From positions 1-64,000 of the forward strand of contig JADZCA010000011.1 of NCBI GenBank assembly GCA_020851795.1: a DNA stretch of 64,000 bases, in the 5' to 3' direction. This stretch comes from Planctomycetota bacterium (GTDB taxonomy: Bacteria; Planctomycetota; PLA2; JAEUHO01). The notes beneath the pieces were generated by a model that did no database searches, was not told where the DNA came from, and was given only the letters and a program-made list of their open reading frames with translations. Positions 57,038 through 64,000 of this stretch are shown here, piece by piece (the first letter of the stretch is position 1; every line of letters begins with the position of its first letter). A program made the position numbers and the translations under genes.

Positions 57038-59557
57038 TCAGCGCACCACGAGGTTGACGAGCCGCTTGGCGACGACGATCTCCTTGACGATCGTCTTGCC
57101 CTCGAGGTGACGGCGCACGTTCTCGACGGCCTTGGCGGCCGCGACGGCCTCGGCGTCGGTCGCCGCGGCGGGCACCGTGACGTCGCCGCGGACCTTGCCG
57201 TTGACCTGCACCGCGAGCGTGACGGTGTCGTCGACGAGGGCGGCGGGGTCGGCGACCGGCCAGGACGTCGTGCAGACGAGGTCCTCGTGCCCGAGCCGCG
57301 CCCACATCTCCTCGGCGATGTGCGGGGCGAGCGGGGCGAGCAGGCGCACGAAGGTCTCCGCGGCGTCGCGCGGGAGCGGCGCGGCGGCTTGCAGCTCGTT
57401 GAGCAGCACCATCAGCTTGCTGATGGCCGTGTTGAAGCCGAACGCCTCGAGGTCGCGCGTCACGCCGTCCACCGCGCGGTGCACCGCCTTGCGCAGCGTC
57501 CCCGTCGCCGGCGCGTCGGTGAGCGCGACCGCGCCGTCCTCGGGTCCGACGACCGTCCGCCACGCGCGCAGCAGGAAGCGCCACGGGCCCTCGAGGCTCG
57601 AGTCGGTCCACTCCTTGTCCGCGTCGGGCGGGCCGATGAACAGCACCGCGAGCCGCACCGCGTCGCCCGACGTGCGCGCCACCGCCTCGTCGATGCCGAT
57701 GCCGTTCTTCTTCGACTTCGACATCCGCTCGAGGCTCACGGTCAACGGCCGTCCGTCGGCGCGCAGGCGCGGCGTCGGCCCGGAGGTGTCCACGTCGGCG
57801 GCGGGGTGGGGGCGGCCGTCGGCGTCGCGCCACGTCTTGGCGACGACGACGCCCTGGTTGTAGAGGCGCTGGAAGGGCTCCTTGTGCGAGACGAGCCCGA
57901 GGTCGAAGAGCACCTTCTGCCAGAAGCGGGCGTAGAGGAGGTGGCCCACCGAGTGCTCGGTGCCGCCCACGTACACGTCCACCGGCATCCACGCGCGCTC
58001 CTTCTCGCGGTCGCAGAAGGAGCCCGTGTTGGTCGGGTCGATGTAGCGGAGCCAGTACCACGAGGACCCGGCCGAGCCGGGCATCGTGTTCGTCTCGCGG
58101 CGCGCGGGCGACCCGTCGCGCGGGTCCACGGTCTCGACCCACTCCGGGATGCCGCCCAGCGGGCTCTCGCCCGTGCCCGTGGGCTCGTAGCGCGCGACCT
58201 CGGGCAGCGTCACCGGGAGCGCGGCGTCGGGGACCGGGACCGTGCGCCCGTCGGCGCGGTGCAGGACCGGGATCGGCTCGCCCCAGTAGCGCTGGCGCGA
58301 GAAGAGCCAGTCGCGCAGCTTGTAGCGCACCGCGCGCCGGCCGGCGCCGCGGGCCTCGAGCCACTCGGTCATGCGGCGCTTGGCGGCGGCGACGTCGAGG
58401 CCGTCGAGGAAGCCGCTCGCGACCAGCGTCCCGTCGCCCTCGTGCGCGGCGACCGCGACGTCGCCGCCGGAGATCACCTCGACGACGGGCAGCGAGAAGC
58501 GCCGCGCGAAGGCCCAGTCGCGGGCGTCGTGGCCGGGCACGGCCATGATCGCGCCCGTGCCGTAGCCGGCCAGCACGTAGTCGGCGACCCAGACGGGGAC
58601 GCGGCCGCCCGTGGCGGGGTTGACCGCGTACGCGCCGGTGAAGACGCCGGTCTTCTCCTTCTCGTCGGCCGCGAGGCGCTCGCGTTCGCTCTTGCGCGCG
58701 GCCGCGGCGACGTAGGCCTCGACCTCCGCGCGGCGGTCCGCCGTCGTGATGCGCGACACCAGCGCGTGCTCGGGCGCGAGGACGCAGAAGGTCGAGCCGA
58801 ACAGCGTGTCCGGGCGCGTCGTGAACACCTCGAACGAGCCGCCTCCCTCGACGCGGAAGACGACCTCGGCTCCCTCGCTGCGCCCGATCCACTCGCGCTG
58901 CATGCGCTTGACGAACTCGGGCCAGTCCACCGTGTCGAGGTCCTCGAGCAGGCGGTCGGCGTAGGCCGTGATGCGGAGCATCCACTGGCGCATCGGCACG
59001 CGCACGACGGGGTGCCCGCCGCGCTCGCTGCGGCCGTCGATGACCTCCTCGTTGGCGAGCACCGTGCCCAGCGCGGGGCACCAGTTGACCGGCATCTCCG
59101 CCTCGTAGGCGAGGCCCTTCTCGAGGAGCCGCAGGAAGATCCACTGCGTCCAGCGGTAGTACGACGGGTCGGTGGTGTCGATCTCGCGCGACCAGTCGTA
59201 GGAGCAGCCGATGTAGCGCAGCTGGGCCTTGAAGTTGTCCACGTTGCGCCGGACCGCCTCGCGCGGGTGGACGCCGTGGGTGATCGCGTACTGCTCGGCG
59301 GGGAGCCCGAAGGCGTCCCACCCCATCGGGTGCAGCACCTGGAACCCGCGCATCCGGGCGTAGCGCGCGACGACGTCGGAGATCGAGTAGACCGCCGCGT
59401 GCCCGATGTGGAGCCCCGACCCCGACGGGTAGGGGAACATCACGAGGACGTACTTCTTGGGCCGCGGGTCGCCGTCGCGGACGGCGAAGGCCCCGGACTC
59501 CTCCCAGCGCCGTTGCCAGCGGGGCTCGATCTCGGTGGGCTCGTAGCGGGGGCTCAT
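57038..59557 (-). CDS. leuS: Leucyl-tRNA synthetase
   Basis: An 839-aa class Ia synthetase. It has the HIGH motif in MFPYPSGSGLHIGHAAVYSISDVVARY, GWDAFGLPAEQYAI, the editing-domain threonine-rich segment FEVFTTRPDTLFGSTF and GHDARDWAFA, the KMSKS motif in SLERMSKSKKNGIGIDEAV, and the C-terminal AHIAEEMWARLGHED plus a VNGKVRGDVTVP anticodon/ZnR tail. Length is close to the bacterial norm. The ATG at 59557 is preceded by AAGGAAG and, 43 nt away, by TAGGAT. A 170-bp gap to the EIIA-like gene holds nothing recognisable. Confidence 0.97.
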   Translation of the reverse strand: MSPRYEPTEIEPRWQRRWEESGAFAVRDGDPRPKKYVLVMFPYPSGSGLHIGHAAVYSISDVVARYARMRGFQVLHPMGWDAFGLPAEQYAITHGVHPREAVRRNVDNFKAQLRYIGCSYDWSREIDTTDPSYYRWTQWIFLRLLEKGLAYEAEMPVNWCPALGTVLANEEVIDGRSERGGHPVVRVPMRQWMLRITAYADRLLEDLDTVDWPEFVKRMQREWIGRSEGAEVVFRVEGGGSFEVFTTRPDTLFGSTFCVLAPEHALVSRITTADRRAEVEAYVAAAARKSERERLAADEKEKTGVFTGAYAVNPATGGRVPVWVADYVLAGYGTGAIMAVPGHDARDWAFARRFSLPVVEVISGGDVAVAAHEGDGTLVASGFLDGLDVAAAKRRMTEWLEARGAGRRAVRYKLRDWLFSRQRYWGEPIPVLHRADGRTVPVPDAALPVTLPEVARYEPTGTGESPLGGIPEWVETVDPRDGSPARRETNTMPGSAGSSWYWLRYIDPTNTGSFCDREKERAWMPVDVYVGGTEHSVGHLLYARFWQKVLFDLGLVSHKEPFQRLYNQGVVVAKTWRDADGRPHPAADVDTSGPTPRLRADGRPLTVSLERMSKSKKNGIGIDEAVARTSGDAVRLAVLFIGPPDADKEWTDSSLEGPWRFLLRAWRTVVGPEDGAVALTDAPATGTLRKAVHRAVDGVTRDLEAFGFNTAISKLMVLLNELQAAAPLPRDAAETFVRLLAPLAPHIAEEMWARLGHEDLVCTTSWPVADPAALVDDTVTLAVQVNGKVRGDVTVPAAATDAEAVAAAKAVENVRRHLEGKTIVKEIVVAKRLVNLVVR

Positions 59558-59600
59558 CGTGCGCTTCCTTCGCGTCGGGGACGCCGGGGGGCGGGGACGG

Positions 59601-59606
59601 ATCCTA
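59601..59606 (-). promoter_or_regulatory. Probable -10 box of leuS (TAGGAT)
   Basis: Minus-strand TAGGAT lies 43 nt before the leuS ATG, so leuS has a normal leader with ribosome site, unlike the leaderless genes. Confidence 0.45.
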
Positions 59607-59680
59607 CGCGGCGTCGGCGGCGAGACCACCGGCGCGTCGGGCGCGGGGCGTCCCCCGTTGGTCGCGCGCGGTGCGCCTCC

Positions 59681-59686
59681 TACACT
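59681..59686 (+). promoter_or_regulatory. Probable -10 box of the GT2-carbamoyltransferase operon (TACACT)
   Basis: TACACT lies 17 nt before the GTG at 59704. Because the box falls inside the longer reading frame from 59671, it supports 59704 as the true start. Confidence 0.45.
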
Positions 59687-59703
59687 GGGCCGCCGGTCGC
59701 CGC

Positions 59704-60462
59704 GTGGACCTCTCCCTCGTCATCCCCTGCTTCAACGAGCGCGCCCGCGTGGACGCGTTCCTCGGCGCCGCGACGGCGTACCTCGACGGCCTCGTGGGCG
59801 CCCGGGGCGAGGTGGTCGTCGTCGACGACGGGAGCGCCGACGGGACCGTGGAGGCCGTGCAGGCGTGGGCGGCCCGACGGACCGACGTCCGCCTCGTCGC
59901 CCTGCCGCAGAACCGGGGGAAGGGCGCCGCCGTGCGGGCGGGCGTGCTCGAGGCGCGCGGCGACGTCGTGGTCTTCCTCGACGCCGACCTCGCCGTCCCC
60001 GTGGACCACGTGGACCGCGTGCTCCCGGCGCTGCGCAACGGCGTGGACGTCGCGGTCGGGTGCCGCCACGTCGCGGGGGCGCGCGTCGAGCGGGCGCAGT
60101 CACCGCTGCGGCGCGCGCTCGGGCGCGGCTACCTCGCGCTCGCCCGCGGCCTGCTCGGCATCCCCGTCGCCGACGTCACCTGCGGGTTCAAGGGCTTCAA
60201 GCGGCGCGTCGCGCTCGACCTGTTCTCGGCGGCGCGCTGCCGGCGGTGGGGCTTCGACGCGGAGGTGCTCCACCTCGCGGCCCGCGCCGGCTACGAGGTG
60301 CGCGAGGTCCCGGTGACGTGGCGCGACGGCGAGGGCTCGCGCGTGCGGCTGCCCGCCGACGTGCTGCGGAGCCTGAAGGAGCTGCTCGCGGTGCTCTGGC
60401 GATCGTCGCGCGGCGCCTACGGCGACGTCGGTCGCCGCGTGGACGACCGTGCCGGGCGTTGA
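59704..60462 (+). CDS. Family 2 glycosyltransferase (polyprenyl-phosphate sugar transferase-like)
   Basis: A 252-aa GT-A enzyme. It has LSLVIPCFNERARVDAFLGAA, EVVVVDDGSADGTVEAVQAWA, LPQNRGKGAAVRAGVLEARGDVVVFLDADLAVPVDHV (DxD equivalent), DVTCGFKGFKRRVALDLFSAAR and GFDAEVLHLA. This order matches dolichyl/undecaprenyl-phosphate glucosyl- or mannosyl-transferases (DPG/DPM-like), which charge a lipid carrier with a sugar. The ArnT-like enzyme two genes downstream uses such lipid-linked sugars, so the cluster forms a plausible pathway. The next gene overlaps by 14 bp. The GTG at 59704 is chosen over 59671 from promoter position and domain start. Confidence 0.9.
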   Translation: MDLSLVIPCFNERARVDAFLGAATAYLDGLVGARGEVVVVDDGSADGTVEAVQAWAARRTDVRLVALPQNRGKGAAVRAGVLEARGDVVVFLDADLAVPVDHVDRVLPALRNGVDVAVGCRHVAGARVERAQSPLRRALGRGYLALARGLLGIPVADVTCGFKGFKRRVALDLFSAARCRRWGFDAEVLHLAARAGYEVREVPVTWRDGEGSRVRLPADVLRSLKELLAVLWRSSRGAYGDVGRRVDDRAGR

Positions 60463-62188
60463 ACGGCCGGTCGCCGGCCTCGTGCTCGGGATCGTGGACG
60501 GCCTCCACGACGCCGGCGCGGCGCTCGTGCGCGACGGTCGCCTCGTCGCGGCCGCCAACGAGGAGCGCTTCACGCGCCGCAAGCTGCAGGGCGGCATGCC
60601 CGCGCGCAGCGTGGCCGCCGTGCTCGCGGCGGCGGGCGCGACGCCGGGCGACGTGGACGTCGTCGCGGTCGGGGGCGTCGCGACCCCCACGGTGGGCACG
60701 CGCCTGTTCCGCCCCGCGCAGGCGTGGTTCGCGCCCTCGCTGGGGATCTGCTTCGACCGCCCTTGGCACCCCGTGGACCGCCTCGGCGACCTCCTGCGCT
60801 ACCGCCTGCGCCTCTCCCGCGCGCGGCCGCAGGCGCGGGCGGGCCGCGTCGAGGCGGCGCTCGCGCCGGTGGCGGTGCGGCGCGGCCTGCCGCGCGGGCT
60901 GCGCGCCGTGCCCGTCCGCTTCGTGGACCACCACGTCGCGCACGCCGAGAGCGCGTGGCGCACCGCGGGGCCCGGCCGCTGGCTGGTGGTGACCTGCGAC
61001 GCGCACGGCGACGGGCGCAGCCTCACGGTGTCGGTGGGCGAGGGCGGCGCGCTCGTCCCCGTGCGCGACTACGGCGTGGACGCGTCGCTGGGCGCGTTCT
61101 ACAGCCTCGTCACGAAGCGCCTCGGGTTCGTGCCGGGCCGCGACGAGGGCAAGGTGCTCGGGCTCGCGGCCTCGGGCGACCCCGCGCGCGTCCCGGTGGC
61201 GTTCCCGTTCCGCTGGGAGGGCGAGCGGCTCGCCTACGCCGGCCGGTGGGGGCTGCGCGCGCGGGAGACGCTCGCCGCGCTCGACGGGGTCGCGCGCGAG
61301 GACGTCGCCGCGTGGGTGCAGCGGGGCGCCGAGTCGATCCTGCTCGCGGGCGCCGCGCGGTGGCTCGAGGAGACGCGCTGCGACCGCCTCGCGCTCGCCG
61401 GCGGCGTGTTCGCCAACGTGCTGCTCAACGGCCGCCTCGGCGCGCTCCCCGGCGTCCGCGCCGTGCACGTCTTCCCGCACATGGGCGACGGGGGCCTCGC
61501 GGCGGGGGCGGCGCTGCACGTCGCGGGCGCGGTCCCCGCGCCGCTCGCGCACGCCTACCTCGGGCCCACGCTGCGGCCGGGCGACTGCGAGGTCGCGGCG
61601 CGGGGCTCCGGCTTCGACGTGACGCGGCCCGCCGACCCCGACGCCGTGCTCGCCGAGCGTCTCGTCGGCGGGGCGCCGGTGGTGCGCTGCGTCGGCGCGA
61701 TGGAGTTCGGCCCGCGCGCGCTCGGCCACCGCTCGATCCTCGCCCCCGCCGACCGCCCGGAGGCGTCGGCGGCGCTCAACGCCGCGCTGCGGCGCGACGA
61801 CTTCATGCCGTTCGCGCCGATCCTGCGCGCCGAGGAGGCGGAGGCGTCGTTCCCCGGGCTCGCGCCGCTCGCGGCCTCCGCGCGCTTCATGACCGTCGCC
61901 CTGCCGGCGACCGAGGCGTTCCGACGCGCCTGCCCCGCCGCGGTGCACGTGGACGGCACGGCGCGGCCGCAGGTCGTCCATGCGCACGAGGCGCCCGACC
62001 TGCACGGGTTGCTCTCCGCCTACCATGCACGGACCGGCCGCCCCGCCCTCGTGAACACCTCCTTCAACATGCACCAGGAGCCCATCGTCGCGTCGGCGCG
62101 CGACGCCGTGCGGTCGTTCCGGGCGAGCGGGCTGCCGACGATGCGGCTCGGGCCGCTGGTGCTCGAGCGGCGGGCGGCGGCGCGGTGA
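60449..62188 (+). CDS. Carbamoyltransferase (NodU/CmcH family)
   Basis: A 579-aa carbamoyltransferase with the two-domain NodU/TobZ layout. The N-terminal Kae1-like domain has LVLGIVDGLHDAGAALVRDGRLVAAANEERFTRRK, VDHHVAHAESAW (metal-binding His pair), LVVTCDAHGDGRS and RDEGKVLGLAASGDP. The C-terminal YrdC-like domain has VRCVGAMEFGPRALGHRSILAPADRPE, FAPILRAEEAE, YHARTGRPALVNTSFNMHQEPIV. Such enzymes transfer carbamoyl groups to sugars or antibiotics. Here, between sugar transferases, it would decorate a surface glycan. The GTG at 60449 lies within the end of the GT2 gene; its stop overlaps the next gene by 4 bp. Confidence 0.93.
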   Translation: MPGVERPVAGLVLGIVDGLHDAGAALVRDGRLVAAANEERFTRRKLQGGMPARSVAAVLAAAGATPGDVDVVAVGGVATPTVGTRLFRPAQAWFAPSLGICFDRPWHPVDRLGDLLRYRLRLSRARPQARAGRVEAALAPVAVRRGLPRGLRAVPVRFVDHHVAHAESAWRTAGPGRWLVVTCDAHGDGRSLTVSVGEGGALVPVRDYGVDASLGAFYSLVTKRLGFVPGRDEGKVLGLAASGDPARVPVAFPFRWEGERLAYAGRWGLRARETLAALDGVAREDVAAWVQRGAESILLAGAARWLEETRCDRLALAGGVFANVLLNGRLGALPGVRAVHVFPHMGDGGLAAGAALHVAGAVPAPLAHAYLGPTLRPGDCEVAARGSGFDVTRPADPDAVLAERLVGGAPVVRCVGAMEFGPRALGHRSILAPADRPEASAALNAALRRDDFMPFAPILRAEEAEASFPGLAPLAASARFMTVALPATEAFRRACPAAVHVDGTARPQVVHAHEAPDLHGLLSAYHARTGRPALVNTSFNMHQEPIVASARDAVRSFRASGLPTMRLGPLVLERRAAAR

Positions 62189-64000
62189 CGCCCCTCGCGC
62201 CCGGGCGGGAGCCGTCGCGGGCCCTCGTCGCGACCCTGCTCGTGCTCGCCTGCGTGCCGTACCTCCTCGGGCTCGGCGAGCCGCCGCTGTGGGACGCCAA
62301 CGAGCCGCTCTACGCCGAGCCGCCGCGCGAGGTGCTCGAGACGGGCGAGTGGCTCGTGCCCACGTGGAACTACGTCCCGTGGAAGGTGCGGCCGCCGCTG
62401 GCGACCTGGGTGACCGTCCCCTTCTACGCCGCGTTCGGGGTGTCGCCGTTCTCCGCGCGCCTCCCGATGGCGCTCGCGGCGGTGGCGACGCTGCTCGCGA
62501 CCTGCTCGCTCGGCACGGCGCTCGGCGGGCGGCGCACCGGGCTCTTCGCCGCGCTCGTGCTCGCCTCGACGGCGCGCTACTGGCTCTTCTCCCGCCAGCT
62601 CGCCGGCGACGTCTACCTCGCCGCCGCGGTGGTGGGTGCGTTCGCGCTCGCCGCGCCCGTGCTGCGGGGGCCGGCGGGCGCGCACCGACGACGCCTGCTC
62701 GCCGCCCACGCCCTCGTCGCCGTCGGCGTCCTGCTCAAGGGGCCGGTGATCCTCGCGCTCTACGCCGTGCCGCTGGCGCTCGCCGCGCGGCTCGCGCGGC
62801 CGCGCGTGCCGTTCCGGTCGCTGCGGCCGGTCGCGCTCGGCGTGCTCACGCTGCTGCTGGCCGCGCCGTGGTTCGTGCACATGGCGTGGGTCCACGAGGA
62901 CTACCTGCGCATCTTCTTCGGCCACCACCACGTGCGGCGGGCGGTCTCCGACGACGTCGGGGCGCGCCCTGCGTGGTTCCTGCTGCAGGCGCTCGCCGGG
63001 GACGGCCAGCCGTGGGTGCTCCTGCTCCCGTTCGCGGCGTGGGCCCCGTTCGCGTCGCGGGCCGCGCGCGTCGCGGTCGCGCCGCGGTCGGCGTCGGCGC
63101 TCGACCGCCTGCGGGCCGCCTGCGTCGGCGCCGCGCGCACCTGGCGCGCGCGGCGGGAGGCCGGGCGCGGGCGGGCGCGCGACCCCCTCGCGGTGCTCGC
63201 GTGGGCGGCGGCGCTGTTCCCGCTCGTGCTGTTCAGCATCCCGTTCGGCAAGCGCAACGTGTACCTGCTGCCCGCCTACCCGATGATGGCCGTGGCGATC
63301 GCGCCGTTCGTGGCGCAGGCCTTCGACGGCCTCCACCCGCGGCTCGTGCGCGGCGTCGCCGTGCTGGCGGCGCTCGCGTCGGCGGCGGGCGTCGCGATGC
63401 TCGTGGCGGCGCGCGGGAACGCGCCCGACGACGTCGTGGGGGCGACGACGCCTTGGCTCGTCGGCTGCGTCGTCGCCGTCGTCGTGTTCACGGGGGCCGC
63501 GGCGCGCGCGTCGGGGCGCACGCTGACGACGGCGCTCGTCGTGCTGCCGCTGTGGGCGGTGACGGTGGCGGCGTTCCTCTTCCCGGCGCTCGCGCGGTAC
63601 CGCCCGGTGCCGCGGCTCGCCCGCACGCTGGTCGCGCAGGCGCGGCCGGGCGACGCCGCCGTGGTCTACGGCGTCTCGGTGCACAGCCTGATGTTCTACG
63701 CCGAGCGGCGCACGACGGTCGCGCGCAACCCGGCGGAGCTCCTCGCGGCGATCCCGCCCGGCGGCCGCGCGCTCGTCCTCGGGCAGGACGACGAGGTGGC
63801 GGCGCTCGTCGCCGTGCCGCGCGCGCGCCTCGTGCGCTCGGCGGGCGACCCGCGCCTGCCCGCGCTCGAGGTGACGTGGGAGAAGACCTTGCCGGTGCGC
63901 GTCACCGAGCTCGACCGCGCGCCGTACCTCCTGCTGCAGTTCTCGCGCAACGTCCTCGGCCGCGACCGCAGCGTGCGCGACCTCGTGCTGGTGGCCGTCG
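62185..64000 (+). CDS. ArnT-like GT83/GT39 glycosyltransferase (partial, runs off the window)
   Basis: At least 605 codons are open from the GTG at 62185 (GTGA overlap with the preceding stop) to the window end. The N-terminus reads ALVATLLVLACVPYLLGLGEPPLWDANEPLYAEPPREVL and TWNYVPWKVRPPLATWVTVPFY, equivalent to the ArnT periplasmic loop with the D-E-x-x-Y-A-E and KPPL patterns. Many hydrophobic helices follow up to ~430, then a soluble C-terminal portion. Such enzymes transfer sugars from polyprenyl phosphate to lipid A or glycans. The gene is cut by the right edge, so full length and C-terminus are unknown. Confidence 0.9.
   Translation, partial: MTPLAPGREPSRALVATLLVLACVPYLLGLGEPPLWDANEPLYAEPPREVLETGEWLVPTWNYVPWKVRPPLATWVTVPFYAAFGVSPFSARLPMALAAVATLLATCSLGTALGGRRTGLFAALVLASTARYWLFSRQLAGDVYLAAAVVGAFALAAPVLRGPAGAHRRRLLAAHALVAVGVLLKGPVILALYAVPLALAARLARPRVPFRSLRPVALGVLTLLLAAPWFVHMAWVHEDYLRIFFGHHHVRRAVSDDVGARPAWFLLQALAGDGQPWVLLLPFAAWAPFASRAARVAVAPRSASALDRLRAACVGAARTWRARREAGRGRARDPLAVLAWAAALFPLVLFSIPFGKRNVYLLPAYPMMAVAIAPFVAQAFDGLHPRLVRGVAVLAALASAAGVAMLVAARGNAPDDVVGATTPWLVGCVVAVVVFTGAAARASGRTLTTALVVLPLWAVTVAAFLFPALARYRPVPRLARTLVAQARPGDAAVVYGVSVHSLMFYAERRTTVARNPAELLAAIPPGGRALVLGQDDEVAALVAVPRARLVRSAGDPRLPALEVTWEKTLPVRVTELDRAPYLLLQFSRNVLGRDRSVRDLVLVAV

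Noticed and set aside
62020..63684. Minus-strand open frame at the right end
   Set aside because: It is the antisense of the ArnT-like gene and encodes a His/Arg/Glu-rich low-complexity product.

Overview
The window is very GC-rich, densely coded DNA from a diderm (LPS-making) bacterium. Nearly every gene uses G/C at third positions, and many start with GTG. Genes for heptose synthesis, lipid A acylation, LPS core kinases and core glycosyltransferases show an outer membrane. UbiA/UbiD/UbiX homologues point to quinone synthesis. Secreted PDB-style proteins (BNR/WD40), a GFxxxGPF mini-protein and a MoxR ATPase would suit a planctomycete or a myxobacterium-like lineage. The exact phylum is inference; no rRNA or tRNA gene was seen.

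Layout. 1-2633: a 116-bp repeat array, then parA with a long disordered tail and an alpha/beta hydrolase. 2780-4490: a REP-associated tyrosine transposase (RAYT) next to a large array of short palindromic units; the same units recur at 1-352 and about 22940-23262. 4561-5950: pyrB-pyrI. 6101-8687: a small lipoprotein, a repeat field and a class III aminotransferase. 8729-8967 is a ~240-bp palindromic element, with a second inverted copy at 37690-37930; both lie between convergent genes.

8964-15177 is a DNA-modification island: an unrecognised 168-aa protein, a Vsr mismatch endonuclease, an EcoRII-type restriction enzyme and its Dcm-like methylase, then a divergent second C5-methylase coupled to a candidate second restriction enzyme. 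The last pair is visibly less GC-rich than the surroundings. 15349-21600: a MoxR ATPase and a coupled pair of large exported proteins of unknown role.

21767-36967 is a leftward set of about 14 genes for LPS inner core and lipid A: anti-sigma-like protein, thioredoxin/TPR protein, LpxL-like acyltransferase, a deoxyhypusine-synthase-like protein, HldE, GmhB, a Gfo/Idh oxidoreductase, a radical SAM protein, a Nudix hydrolase, a nucleotidyltransferase/WaaP-like kinase fusion, a WaaP-like kinase and three glycosyltransferases. Most junctions overlap by 4 bp (GTGA), so translation is probably coupled.

37083-44603: FAH-family enzyme, ubiD, ubiX-ubiA, holA, mutL. 44821-56867: two paralogous secreted proteins, a coupled M16 protease pair, a WYL regulator, a methyltransferase, a giant BNR/WD40 exported protein, an ion transporter and a PTS EIIA-like protein. 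57038-64000: leuS, then a three-gene surface-glycan cluster (GT2, carbamoyltransferase, ArnT-like GT) that runs off the end.

A recurrent promoter pattern is TANNNT placed 6 nt before the start codon, which implies widespread leaderless transcription.
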